Assembly: GCA_003132645.1 (NCBI GenBank)
Contig: PKYM01000140.1
Span: forward strand, 453 to 13,368
Source: Actinomycetota bacterium
Lineage (GTDB): Bacteria; Actinomycetota; Thermoleophilia; UBA2241
Direction of reading: 5' to 3'
DNA length: 12,916 bases
Shown here: positions 1 to 6,627 of the stretch, in pieces
Layout of the letters: each line of letters begins with the position of its first letter
Position numbering within the stretch: position 1 is the first letter of the stretch
Position numbers and translations under genes: made by a program
Notes under the pieces: model-generated
What the model was told of the DNA's origin: nothing
Database searches by the model: none
The model's input: the letters and a program-made list of their open reading frames with translations, nothing else

Positions 1-51
1 AGCGCGCGGATGGCCGAAGAAGAGATCGACCACGAGGCGGGAGTGACCTGA
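1..51 (+). CDS. C-terminal end of an upstream gene, probably smc (partial)
   Basis: Seventeen codons are open from the first base and end in TGA at 49-51. They encode a short acidic tail (SARMAEEEIDHEAGVT). The stop is followed with no gap by the GTG of ftsY, as expected for two coupled genes. In many Actinomycetota the gene just before ftsY is smc, the chromosome condensation ATPase, and a charged tail would fit. The identity is inferred from gene order only: no SMC motif lies in these 16 residues. Confidence 0.45.
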   Translation, partial: SARMAEEEIDHEAGVT

Positions 52-1065
52 GTGGACTGGCACGAGGCGTTCAAGGGGCTGTCGGAAAGGCTGCCGGCGG
101 CGGCAGTCGTGCACGAAGACGAGGAGCGGCGCGGGCTGTTCGGCAGGCTGCGCGAGAACCTGGGCAAGGCGAGCGGGGCGCTGCGCGAGCACTTCCGCAC
201 GATCATGTTCGACGGCATCACCGAGGAGCTCTGGGAGCACATCGAGGAGGCCCTGATCTTCGCCGACGTCGGTGTCGAGGCGACGGTCAGGATCGTCGAG
301 CAGCTCGAGCGCGAGGCGGCCGAACAGCAGCTCACCTCGCGCGAGGAGCTGCTCGGCCATCTGGCCGACATCGTCGCTCGCCTGCTGCAGCCCGAGCACC
401 CCGAGGACCGTCTGATAGACGTCTCGGCACAGCCCGCCGTGATCCTCATCGTGGGCGTCAACGGCACCGGCAAGACGACCACCATCGGCAAGCTCGCCTT
501 CAGGCTGGCCGAGCTCGGCAAGACGCCCCTGATGGTGGCCGCCGACACGTTCCGCGCGGCCGCGGTCGAGCAGCTCGCCGAGTGGGCCTCGCGGGTCGGC
601 TGTGAGATCGTCCGGCAGGCGCCGGGCAGCGATCCCGCCGCGGTGGTCTACGACGGCATCGACGCCGCCCGGTCGCGCGGCGCCGACGTGGTGATCGTCG
701 ACACGGCCGGGCGGCTGCATACCCAGGTGAACCTCATGAACGAGCTCGCCAAGGTGCGTCGTGTGATCGACAAGCAGCTACCCGGCGCACCGCACGAGAC
801 CCTCCTCGTGATCGACGCGACGACGGGGCAGAACGGCCTGCGTCAGGCGCAGGTGTTCGCTGAAGCCGTCGACGTGACCGGCGTGGTGCTCACCAAGCTC
901 GACGGCAGCGCCAAGGGCGGCATCGTGATCGCCATCTGCGAGGAGCTCGGCATCCCGATCAAGCTGATCGGCGCGGGGGAAAGGCTCGAAGACCTGCGGC
1001 CCTTCGACCCCGACGAGTTCGCCCGCGCGCTGTTTCTGGACGACACTCCGAACGACGCGCCGTGA
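52..1065 (+). CDS. ftsY: Signal recognition particle receptor FtsY
   Basis: This is the SRP receptor GTPase, which docks ribosome-nascent chain-SRP complexes at the membrane by pairing its NG domain with that of Ffh. The 337-residue protein has a short charged N-terminal segment (about 1-45), a four-helix N domain (about 45-120) and a G domain. The GTPase motifs are visible: GVNGTGKTT at 135-143, DTFRAAA at 165-171, DTAGR at 217-221, TKLDG at 281-285 and GAGE at 307-310. There is no long acidic A domain as in E. coli, which is usual for actinobacterial and other short FtsY proteins; membrane contact would rest on the short N-terminal part. The GTG start at 52 touches the preceding TGA, and GGGAG at 39-43 lies 8 nt upstream. 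Its partner ffh lies one gene downstream. Confidence 0.97.
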   Translation: MDWHEAFKGLSERLPAAAVVHEDEERRGLFGRLRENLGKASGALREHFRTIMFDGITEELWEHIEEALIFADVGVEATVRIVEQLEREAAEQQLTSREELLGHLADIVARLLQPEHPEDRLIDVSAQPAVILIVGVNGTGKTTTIGKLAFRLAELGKTPLMVAADTFRAAAVEQLAEWASRVGCEIVRQAPGSDPAAVVYDGIDAARSRGADVVIVDTAGRLHTQVNLMNELAKVRRVIDKQLPGAPHETLLVIDATTGQNGLRQAQVFAEAVDVTGVVLTKLDGSAKGGIVIAICEELGIPIKLIGAGERLEDLRPFDPDEFARALFLDDTPNDAP

Positions 1066-1087
1066 GCGTGCTCCCCAAAGCAGCGCG

Positions 1088-1615
1088 GTGAGCGTGTATC
1101 TCGTCACGCCGCGCCTCGTGGTGCGCGAGTACACGGCGGTCGACCTCGACGACGTGGCCGAGATCCTCGCCGATCCCGAGGTGTTCTGGTGGGTCAAGGA
1201 GCCTTACACCCGGGAGCGGGCGCGGCGGTGGCTCGCCGACGAGATGGCCCTCATGGGCAGCGACGGCACCGGCCGTTGCGCGGTCGTGCTCAGGCAGACC
1301 GGCAAGGTCATCGGCGGGGCCGGCCTCGTGCGGCGCGACCTCGAGACCGGCCCCGAGATCGAACTGGGCTATCACCTGCATCGCGGCTTCTGGGGCCAGG
1401 GGTATGCGACCGAGGCGGGGGCGGCCTATCTGGCCTTCGCCCGCGAGGGCGCCACGCGTCGCGTCGTCTCGCTCATCTACGTCGACAACCCGCGATCCGC
1501 GGCGGTCGCCCGCAGACTCGGCATGAAACCTGAGCGCGTGCTCGAGTGGGCCGGCCTGCCGCACCGCCTGTGGGCCGTGGAGTTCGACTATTCGCAAGCC
1601 CCCCACGGGCGGTAG
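1088..1615 (+). CDS. GNAT-family N-acetyltransferase, RimJ/RimL-like
   Basis: This 175-residue protein is of the acetyl-CoA-dependent GNAT type. The N-terminus TPRLVVREY (7-15) is the usual opening of the RimJ/RimL (Acetyltransf_3) subgroup. The acetyl-CoA pyrophosphate loop is seen as RGFWGQGYATEA (99-110), and the VDNPRSAAVARRLGM stretch (132-146) is the conserved motif after it. The substrate is unknown: the subgroup includes enzymes acetylating ribosomal-protein N-termini, aminoglycosides and small metabolites. The GTG start at 1088 begins 22 nt after the ftsY stop and lacks a convincing Shine-Dalgarno sequence, so it may depend on coupling to ftsY. A GNAT gene between ftsY and ffh is not part of the core order. 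Its base composition looks like that of its neighbours, so I see no sign of recent transfer. Confidence 0.9.
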   Translation: MSVYLVTPRLVVREYTAVDLDDVAEILADPEVFWWVKEPYTRERARRWLADEMALMGSDGTGRCAVVLRQTGKVIGGAGLVRRDLETGPEIELGYHLHRGFWGQGYATEAGAAYLAFAREGATRRVVSLIYVDNPRSAAVARRLGMKPERVLEWAGLPHRLWAVEFDYSQAPHGR

Positions 1616-1618
1616 AAT
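1591..1618 (+). promoter_or_regulatory. Putative ffh promoter
   Basis: TAGAAT at 1613-1618 matches the -10 consensus at five of six positions. A weak -35 candidate, TTCGCA at 1591-1596, lies 16 nt upstream. The -10 overlaps the stop codon of the acetyltransferase gene. Transcription would begin near 1625 and give a leader of about 49 nt to the ffh ATG. Confidence 0.55.
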
Positions 1619-1673
1619 CGTCTGCCTGCGGGTACCAACGCTCTTGTCCCCTTAACGAAAGAGGCTATCCGGC

Positions 1674-3008
1674 ATGTTCGATTCGCTCTCCGAGCGACTG
1701 CAGGGCGTCTTCGGCGAGTTGCGCGGCCACGGCAAGCTGAGCGAGGCCGACATCGACAAGGCGATGCGCGAGATCCGTCTCGCCCTGCTCGAGGCCGACG
1801 TCAACTTCAAGGTCGTCCGCGAATTCGTCAACCACGTAAAGGAACGCGCCCTGGGCGCCGAGGTCATGGGCAGCCTGACGCCTGCCCAGCAGGTCGTGAA
1901 GGTCGTCAACGAGGAGCTCGTCGCCCTCATGGGCTCGGGCGACTCGCGGCTGGCCTTCAGCGGCCGGCCGCCGACGGTCGTCCTTATGGCCGGCCTGCAG
2001 GGCTCCGGCAAGACGACCACCTGCGCCAAGCTGGCGAAGCTCCTGCAAAAGGACGGCAAGCGACCGGTGCTGATCGCCGCCGACGTCTACCGTCCGGCGG
2101 CCATCGAGCAGCTCACCACGCTGGCCGAGCGCATCGGGGTGCCGGTCTACGCGCCCGGCGCCGACGCCGACCCGGTCGACATCGCGCGCGACGGCGTGGC
2201 CTTCGCCCGCGAGAAGGGCGACGTGGCGATCATCGACACCGCCGGCAGGCTGCACGTCGACGACGAGCTCATGGAGGAGCTCGTGCGCATCCGCAAAGAG
2301 GTCAAGCCGCACAACATCCTGCTCGTCATCGACGCCATGACCGGCCAGGACGCCGTCAACGCCGCCGACCAGTTCAAGCAGCGCGTCGACATCGACGGCG
2401 TCGTGCTGACCAAGCTCGACGGCGACGCCCGCGGCGGCGCCGCCCTGTCGGTGCGGGCCGTCACCGGCAAGCCGATCAAGTTCGTAAGCACCGGCGAGAA
2501 GCTCGACGACTTCGACACCTTCCACCCCGACCGCATGGCCTCGCGCATCCTCGGCATGGGCGACGTGCTGACCCTGATCGAAAAGGCCCAGACCGACATC
2601 ACAGAACAGGACGCGGCCCGCATGGAGGAACGTCTGCGGCGCGCCGAGTTCACCTTCGAGGACTTTCTCGAGCAGATGAAGCAGGTGCGCAAGATGGGCT
2701 CGCTGTCGAGCATCATCGGCCTGCTGCCCGGCGTGCCGGGCATGAAGGAGCTGAAGAACGCCAAGATCGACGAGCACCAGATGGACCGCATCGAAGCGAT
2801 CGTCTTCTCGATGACTCCCGAGGAACGCCGCCATCCCGACTTGATCGACGGCCGCAGGCGCCAGCGCATCGCCCGCGGCAGCGGCGTCGAGGTGGCCGAC
2901 GTCAACCGGCTGCTCAAACAGTTCCGCGAGATGAAGAAGATGCTGAAGGGCATGGCCGGCGCCAAGGGCGGCATGCTGGGCGGCCTGCCCGGCTTCGGCG
3001 GTCAGTGA
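1674..3008 (+). CDS. ffh: Signal recognition particle protein Ffh (SRP54)
   Basis: Ffh is the GTPase and signal-sequence-binding subunit of SRP; it binds 4.5S/SRP RNA and hands nascent membrane and secreted proteins to FtsY. The 444 residues show the N domain (1-95, with the ALLEADV motif at 37-43), the G domain with GLQGSGKTTT (107-116), DVYRPAA (137-143), DTAGR (188-192), TKLDG (246-250) and GEKLDD (274-279), and the methionine-rich M domain from about 300. The SRP RNA-binding element RRQRIARGSG sits at 395-404. The C-terminus is a short Met/Gly-rich tail. The ATG start at 1674 has GAAAGAGG at 1657-1664, 9 nt upstream; the 11-mer containing it (CGAAAGAGGCT) recurs before rplS. The SRP RNA gene itself is not in this window. 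Confidence 0.98.
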   Translation: MFDSLSERLQGVFGELRGHGKLSEADIDKAMREIRLALLEADVNFKVVREFVNHVKERALGAEVMGSLTPAQQVVKVVNEELVALMGSGDSRLAFSGRPPTVVLMAGLQGSGKTTTCAKLAKLLQKDGKRPVLIAADVYRPAAIEQLTTLAERIGVPVYAPGADADPVDIARDGVAFAREKGDVAIIDTAGRLHVDDELMEELVRIRKEVKPHNILLVIDAMTGQDAVNAADQFKQRVDIDGVVLTKLDGDARGGAALSVRAVTGKPIKFVSTGEKLDDFDTFHPDRMASRILGMGDVLTLIEKAQTDITEQDAARMEERLRRAEFTFEDFLEQMKQVRKMGSLSSIIGLLPGVPGMKELKNAKIDEHQMDRIEAIVFSMTPEERRHPDLIDGRRRQRIARGSGVEVADVNRLLKQFREMKKMLKGMAGAKGGMLGGLPGFGGQ

Positions 3009-3010
3009 CG

Positions 3011-3052
3011 GGGGGGGCCGGCGAGCGTGGACAAGCGCCCGCCGGCCCTCCC
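3011..3052 (+). terminator. Strong hairpin directly after ffh
   Basis: Arms at 3011-3027 and 3036-3052 pair over 17 positions, with one A.C mismatch (3024/3039) and one G.T pair (3014/3049), around an 8-nt loop (3028-3035). It begins 2 nt after the ffh stop and ends about 12 nt before the rpsP -10 box. No T-run follows, so it is either a U-less terminator of the kind often proposed for GC-rich actinobacteria or an mRNA 3' stabiliser. Confidence 0.7.
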
Positions 3053-3060
3053 GTCCGCTG

Positions 3061-3069
3061 TGATATCAT
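3061..3069 (+). promoter_or_regulatory. Extended -10 promoter of rpsP
   Basis: TGATATCAT at 3061-3069 is an extended -10 element (TGn followed by TATCAT). No -35 hexamer is evident 16-18 nt upstream, where the right arm of the ffh hairpin lies. Transcription would start near 3076, leaving a leader of about 55 nt. The same 11 bases occur before rpsB with one difference. Confidence 0.6.
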
Positions 3070-3119
3070 GTACGTCCGTTCGGGGCGCGGGGAGCGCCTC
3101 ATGTTGTTTTCAGTGGGAA

Positions 3120-3127
3120 GAGGTGAT
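3120..3127 (+). promoter_or_regulatory. Shine-Dalgarno site deciding the rpsP TTG start
   Basis: GAGGTGAT is an eight-base match to the complement of the conserved 16S rRNA 3' end. Its GAGG core is 7 nt from TTG at 3131 but 19 nt from the in-frame ATG at 3143, so it favours the TTG. Confidence 0.75.
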
Positions 3128-3130
3128 GAG

Positions 3131-3376
3131 TTGGCCGTCCGTATGAGACTGAGCAGGGTCGGTAGCGCCAAGAACCCCATCTATCGCATCGTGGTGGCCG
3201 ACGCACGGTCGCCGCGTGATGGACGTTCGATCGAGACCATCGGCCAGTACAACCCGCGCCAGACGCCGTCGTTGATCGTGATCGATGCCGACAGGGCCGC
3301 CGCCTGGCTCGAACAGGGCGCTCAGCCCTCGCGCACCGTCAAGAAGCTTCTGGCCATCAAAGGCATCGGCGCCTGA
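3131..3376 (+). CDS. rpsP: 30S ribosomal protein S16
   Basis: S16 is a small-subunit assembly protein that binds 16S rRNA. From the TTG at 3131 the product is 81 residues and begins (M)AVRMRLSRVG, the standard S16 N-terminus; YRIVVADARSPRDGR follows, which is the family signature, and then the IGQYNP stretch. The open frame runs further upstream to 3005, but that would add 42 residues crossing the ffh hairpin and the promoter. The strong Shine-Dalgarno site and the family N-terminus both support TTG. A UUG start on a highly expressed ribosomal gene is unusual, though it is backed by near-ideal pairing with 16S rRNA. It is the first gene of a run continuing through khpA, rimM and trmD with gaps of 1-9 nt. 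Confidence 0.96.
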   Translation: MAVRMRLSRVGSAKNPIYRIVVADARSPRDGRSIETIGQYNPRQTPSLIVIDADRAAAWLEQGAQPSRTVKKLLAIKGIGA

Positions 3377-3379
3377 CCG

Positions 3380-3643
3380 ATGAGCGATGTCGACGCGACA
3401 GAGGGCCTCGTGCTCAAGGAGTTGCTCGAATACCTGGCCAGGTCGCTGGTTGACACCCCCGACGAGGTCCACGTCGAAGCTACCGAGACCGAGACGACCG
3501 TCGTGCTCGAGCTCTCGGTCGCCAAGGACGACGTCGGCAAGGTGATCGGCAAGCAGGGTCGCATCGCCCGGGCTCTGCGCACGATCATCAAGGCGAGTGC
3601 GGTGCGCGACGGCAAGCGCGCCATCGTCGAGATCGTCGACTGA
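3380..3643 (+). CDS. khpA: KH-domain RNA-binding protein KhpA
   Basis: This small KH-domain protein belongs to the group found between rpsP and rimM in Gram-positive bacteria (KhpA, also called YlqC), which in other species pairs with KhpB/EloR and affects RNA and cell-elongation control. The KH core is clear: VHVEATETETTVVLELSV, then the GKVIGKQGR loop (GxxG, about residues 53-61), a helix RALRTIIKAS and the final strand. The ATG at 3380 gives 87 residues and lies 3 nt after the rpsP stop, consistent with coupling. A GTG at 3410 would give 77 residues beginning (M)LKELLEYLARSLV, closer to the usual family N-terminus, with AGAGGG a few bases before it, so the start is uncertain. The family is firm. 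Confidence 0.92.
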   Translation: MSDVDATEGLVLKELLEYLARSLVDTPDEVHVEATETETTVVLELSVAKDDVGKVIGKQGRIARALRTIIKASAVRDGKRAIVEIVD

Positions 3644-3652
3644 CCGATCGCT

Positions 3653-4153
3653 GTGACTGTCGGCCTGTGGGCCTGCGGAACGGTGGGTCGCGCACACGGG
3701 CTCAAGGGTGAGTTCTACCTCGATCTGCTTCCCAACGGTCTTTCGTATCTGACCGGGGGGGAGCGCTTTTTCATGGACCGGGCGGGGGCCGACGATCCCC
3801 AGCCGGTCGTGCTCAGGCGCGCCGGCGGCACCGGCGCCCGACCGCTTCTCACGCTCGAAGGCGTCGACTCGCGTGACGCCGTGATCGCCCTGCAGGGGAG
3901 CGCCATCCTGGCTTCCGGGCCGGGTCTCGACGAAGGTTCGGACCACTACCCGGTCTCGGAGTTGCTCGGCCTGCGCGCGGTGTCGGGCGACGTTGAGCTC
4001 GGCGTCGTCACCGAGGTGCTCATGAACCCCGCCCACGACATCATCCAGATCGACTCGCCCGACGGCGCGCGGTCGCTGGTCCCGTTCGTGGCGGAGCTGG
4101 TCGAAGTCGACCGCGAGCGCGGCGTCATCACCGTGCGCGAGGGGCTGCTCTAG
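3653..4153 (+). CDS. rimM: 16S rRNA processing / ribosome maturation factor RimM
   Basis: RimM assists maturation of the 30S subunit head region and binds S19. The 166-residue product has the N-terminal RimM domain with the signature GTVGRAHGLKGEF (9-21) and a C-terminal PRC-barrel with LGLRAV, the NPAHDIIQI stretch (125-133) and SLVPFVAELVEVD (141-153). It is at the short end of the family but both domains are complete. The GTG start at 3653 lies 9 nt after khpA, without a clear Shine-Dalgarno site. trmD starts 1 nt after its stop; rimM-trmD adjacency is widespread in bacteria and fits shared expression of ribosome and tRNA maturation factors. Confidence 0.96.
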   Translation: MTVGLWACGTVGRAHGLKGEFYLDLLPNGLSYLTGGERFFMDRAGADDPQPVVLRRAGGTGARPLLTLEGVDSRDAVIALQGSAILASGPGLDEGSDHYPVSELLGLRAVSGDVELGVVTEVLMNPAHDIIQIDSPDGARSLVPFVAELVEVDRERGVITVREGLL

Positions 4154-4154
4154 A

Positions 4155-4835
4155 GTGCGCCTCGACGTCTTCACCCTGTTTCCCGATGCCTTCACCTGGT
4201 TCTCGCAGCAGCCCCACGTGGCGCGGGCGCGCGAGCTCGGGGTCGCGCTCAACCTGTGGGACTACCGCGTCCACACGCCGCTGCGTCACGGTCAGGTCGA
4301 CGACGCGCCCTACGGCGGCGGCGCCGGCATGGTGCTGCGCATCGACGTGATCTGCGCGGCTCTCGAGGGGGTCTTCGGCGGCGACGCCGTCGACGTGCGG
4401 CTGGCGCGGCGCGTCGTCGAGCTGACGCCGCGCGGCCGCCAGCTTGACGACGCGCTCGCCACCGAGCTCGCCACCGGCGACCTCTGCGTGCTGTGCGGTC
4501 GCTACGAAGGCATCGACGAGCGCGTCGCGCAGCTCGTCACCGACCGGGTCTCGATCGGCCCCTACGTGCTGTCGGGCGGCGAGATCGCCGCCCAGGCGCT
4601 GCTCGACGCCGTCGTGCGCAAGATCGACGGGGCGGTCTCGAACCCCGAGAGCGTGGCCGCCGATTCGTTCTCGCCGGGACTCGGCGGCGCCTGCGAGTAT
4701 CCCCACTACACCCGCCCCGCCGAGTTTCGCGGCTGGCCCGTGCCGGCCGTGCTGCTGTCCGGCGACCACGCCGCCGTCGAGCGCTGGCGGCGTGAGCGGC
4801 TGGGCTCCGGGGAACCACCACCACACCAGGACTGA
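4155..4835 (+). CDS. trmD: tRNA (guanine-N1-)-methyltransferase TrmD
   Basis: TrmD uses S-adenosylmethionine to form m1G37 next to the anticodon, which prevents +1 frameshifting. The 226-residue protein opens with [13 protein letters not shown] and shows [12 protein letters not shown] (49-60), [11 protein letters not shown] (114-124) and [13 protein letters not shown] (133-145), the last two forming the SPOUT trefoil-knot cofactor site. D170 (in AADSF) corresponds to the catalytic aspartate and R155 to the paired arginine known from the Haemophilus enzyme. It is somewhat short for the family because the C-terminal helical tail ends early. The GTG at 4155 has GAGGGG at 4139-4144, 10 nt upstream. 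Confidence 0.97.
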   Translation: MRLDVFTLFPDAFTWFSQQPHVARARELGVALNLWDYRVHTPLRHGQVDDAPYGGGAGMVLRIDVICAALEGVFGGDAVDVRLARRVVELTPRGRQLDDALATELATGDLCVLCGRYEGIDERVAQLVTDRVSIGPYVLSGGEIAAQALLDAVVRKIDGAVSNPESVAADSFSPGLGGACEYPHYTRPAEFRGWPVPAVLLSGDHAAVERWRRERLGSGEPPPHQD

Positions 4836-4848
4836 AGCGGCCGTTCCT

Positions 4849-4877
4849 TTGTGTGTGGTCGCTGCTTCTGGTAGAGT
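4849..4877 (+). promoter_or_regulatory. Putative rplS promoter
   Basis: TAGAGT at 4872-4877 is preceded by TGG, giving an extended -10. TTGTGT at 4849-4854 is a half-matching -35 with a 17-nt spacer. Transcription near 4884 leaves about 25 nt of leader before the rplS GTG. This would separate rplS-lepB from the rpsP-trmD run. Confidence 0.6.
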
Positions 4878-4908
4878 ACCGCGCGCATTTCTTCCGAAAG
4901 AGGCTCCC

Positions 4909-5253
4909 GTGACGATCATCGAGAACATCGAACTCAAACAGCCGCGCAACGACGTGCCGGTTTTCAAGGCGGGCGACACCGTGAAGGTGCACTTCAAGGT
5001 CATCGAGGGCAGCCGGCAACGCACCCAGATGTACCAGGGCACCGTCATCAAACGCCAGGGCAACGGCGTACGCGAGACGTTCACCGTGCGCAAGCAGTCC
5101 TTTGGCGTCGGCGTCGAGCGTACGTTCCCGCTGCACTCGCCCAAGATCGAAAAGATCGAGCTGATGATGGTGGGCGACGTGCGCAGGGCAAAGCTCTACT
5201 ACCTGCGCAAGAAGGTCGGCAAGCAGGCGCGGGTGCGCGAGAAGCAGCACTAG
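4909..5253 (+). CDS. rplS: 50S ribosomal protein L19
   Basis: L19 lies at the interface of the two ribosomal subunits. The frame is open well upstream, but the true start is GTG at 4909 with GAAAGAGG at 4896-4903, 5 nt upstream; this gives 114 residues, the normal L19 length. Family signatures are the [13 protein letters not shown] opening of the SH3-like barrel, then [20 protein letters not shown], and finally [12 protein letters not shown] near the C-terminus. The upstream extension overlaps trmD and is only the trmD sequence read in another frame. rplS lies 73 nt after trmD, with a candidate promoter in the gap, and lepB follows after 12 nt. Confidence 0.97.
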   Translation: MTIIENIELKQPRNDVPVFKAGDTVKVHFKVIEGSRQRTQMYQGTVIKRQGNGVRETFTVRKQSFGVGVERTFPLHSPKIEKIELMMVGDVRRAKLYYLRKKVGKQARVREKQH

Positions 5254-5265
5254 GCTTTCGGGGCC

Positions 5266-5871
5266 ATGACCCGATCCGCGCCGGCCGGCGAGCGGGCCCG
5301 GGCGTCGGCATCCAGGCTGTTCGTCGAGTACGCGGTCATCCTGGCCGTCGCGCTGGGCGTGGCCTTTCTGTCGCAAGCCTTCATCGTCAAGCCCTATCGC
5401 ATACCGTCGCCGTCGATGGTGCCGACTCTCGACCCGGGCGACCGCGTGCTCGTGGCGCGCTTCCTGTACCACCTGACTTCACCCGCGCGCGGCGACATCG
5501 TCGTGTTCAAGTACCCGCTCGACACGCGCGTCGTTTTCATCAAGCGGCTGATCGGGTTGCCGGGCGACACGGTGTCGCTGCGCGACGGCCAGGTGTATGT
5601 CAACGGCGTGCGCGGCAACGAACCCTACGTTCTCAAGGTGAACGGCCGGACCACGCCGACCAACCCGGCGCCGGCCATCGCGGGCTCGACCCTGAGCGAG
5701 CCCTGGTCGCTGAACCGGCCCTACACGGTGCCGGCGGGCAGCTACTTCATGATGGGCGACAACCGTCTCGACAGCGACGACAGTCGCGTGTGGGGGACGG
5801 TGCCGGCCCGCGACCTGATCGGCAAGGCGTTCCTGGTCTATTGGCCGATCTCGCGCATCGGCTCGCTCTGA
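5266..5871 (+). CDS. lepB: Signal peptidase I
   Basis: Type I signal peptidase removes signal peptides from Sec and Tat substrates on the outer face of the membrane. The 201-residue protein has a cytoplasmic basic N-terminus, one membrane segment at about 19-40, and the catalytic domain outside. The nucleophile is Ser50 in IPSPSMVPTL, and the general base is Lys93 in FIKRLIGLPGD. The conserved box GDNRLDSDDSR lies at 164-174, followed by GKAFLVYWP. The ATG at 5266 has only a weak Shine-Dalgarno sequence and follows rplS by 12 nt, so coupling is likely. Together with ftsY and ffh it places three protein-export genes in the window. Confidence 0.97.
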   Translation: MTRSAPAGERARASASRLFVEYAVILAVALGVAFLSQAFIVKPYRIPSPSMVPTLDPGDRVLVARFLYHLTSPARGDIVVFKYPLDTRVVFIKRLIGLPGDTVSLRDGQVYVNGVRGNEPYVLKVNGRTTPTNPAPAIAGSTLSEPWSLNRPYTVPAGSYFMMGDNRLDSDDSRVWGTVPARDLIGKAFLVYWPISRIGSL

Positions 5872-5885
5872 GCAGCGCGCGCGCC

Positions 5886-5891
5886 TAGAAT
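5886..5891 (+). promoter_or_regulatory. -10 box for a probably leaderless rnhB transcript
   Basis: TAGAAT at 5886-5891 matches five of six -10 positions and ends 7 nt before the ATG at 5899, so transcription would begin at or next to the start codon. No Shine-Dalgarno sequence and no good -35 are visible in the preceding GC-rich bases. Confidence 0.5.
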
Positions 5892-5898
5892 GGCCGCC

Positions 5899-6534
5899 AT
5901 GAACCCGCGCTTCGCGCACGACCTCGATCGCGGCGGCGGCGGCTGCGTGGCCGGCGCCGACGAAGCCGGACGCGGCTGTCTGGCGGGCCCCCTCGTGGCG
6001 GCGGCGGTGGTCTTCGACTACGCCTGCTGGACCGCCGCCGACTACGCAGTCCTCGACCTTCTCAACGACTCGAAGAAACTCACGCGCGCACAGCGCGCGG
6101 ATGTCTTCGCCGGCGTCGTGGCGCACGCCGCGCGCTTCGCCGTCGTCTCGTGCTCGCCGGCCTCGATCGACGGGCGCGGTCTGCATGTCTGCAACCTGCT
6201 GGCCCTGGACCGGGCGCTGGCGCTGCTCGGGCCGGTCGACGGACCGGTCTTCGTCGATGGGTTCGCGCTGCGCTCCAGTACGGTGGTCCATGAGGCCCTG
6301 ATCGGCGGCGACGGCCGCTCCGCGGCCGTCGCCGCCGCCTCCATCGTGGCCAAGGTCACGCGCGACCGCCTCATGATCGCTCTCCACGAACGGTTCCCCG
6401 CCTGGGGCTTCGACCAGCACGTGGGCTACTCGTCTCCCGGTCATCGCCAGGCGATCGCCGAGCACGGCGTGAGCGAGCTGCATCGCATGTCGTTCGCCAG
6501 CGTCGCCTACGAGCAACTCGGGCTGGAGGTGTAG
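5899..6534 (+). CDS. rnhB: Ribonuclease HII
   Basis: RNase HII cuts the RNA strand of RNA-DNA hybrids and starts removal of single ribonucleotides misincorporated in DNA. From the ATG at 5899 the protein is 211 residues. The four acidic metal-binding residues are visible: D21 and E22 in GADEAGRG (19-26), D120 in FVDGFA, and D156 in KVTRDRL. The DSKKL motif (57-61) and the GYSSPGH stretch near 176 are also typical. An in-frame ATG at 5890 would add three residues, but it lies inside the TAGAAT box, so I prefer 5899. The gene begins 27 nt after lepB and apparently has its own promoter. No other RNase H is present in the window. Confidence 0.95.
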   Translation: MNPRFAHDLDRGGGGCVAGADEAGRGCLAGPLVAAAVVFDYACWTAADYAVLDLLNDSKKLTRAQRADVFAGVVAHAARFAVVSCSPASIDGRGLHVCNLLALDRALALLGPVDGPVFVDGFALRSSTVVHEALIGGDGRSAAVAAASIVAKVTRDRLMIALHERFPAWGFDQHVGYSSPGHRQAIAEHGVSELHRMSFASVAYEQLGLEV

Positions 6535-6559
6535 CTCGCCGCAGGCCTGGTCGCGCCGC

Positions 6560-6627
6560 GTTGCAGGTCGCGGCGCGTTGCGGGTGGCGGCGCGTTGCGG
6601 GTGGCGGTGCGTTGCAGGTGGCGACAG
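6560..6627 (+). repeat. Four tandem copies of a 17-bp unit
   Basis: Copies at 6560-6576, 6577-6593, 6594-6610 and 6611-6627 follow the pattern GTTGCrGGTsGCGryrs. Copies 2 and 3 differ at one base. The last copy forms the left arm of the hairpin below. The array starts 25 nt after the rnhB stop in a non-coding gap; 17 is not a multiple of three, which argues against a repeated peptide. Confidence 0.85.

Noticed and set aside
1665..2834. 389-codon open frame on the - strand opposite ffh
   Set aside because: Its composition (His, Asp, Leu, Val, Gly-rich) is what the reverse of GC-rich codons gives; no recognisable domain, and ffh is certain.
3110..4252. 380-codon open frame on the - strand
   Set aside because: It spans antisense to four genuine genes (rpsP, khpA, rimM and the trmD start), which no real gene would do.
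4834..4868. Possible stem between trmD and rplS (GAAGCGGC with GCTGCTTC)
   Set aside because: Eight pairs with a G.T and a 19-nt loop, overlapping the rplS promoter; too weak to call a terminator.
4444..4908. N-terminal extension of the rplS frame
   Set aside because: The added 155 residues are the trmD sequence in another frame; the Shine-Dalgarno site and the L19 family length place the start at 4909.
6560..6627. CRISPR array
   Set aside because: The 17-bp units are directly adjacent with no spacers and no cas genes are nearby; it is a simple tandem repeat.
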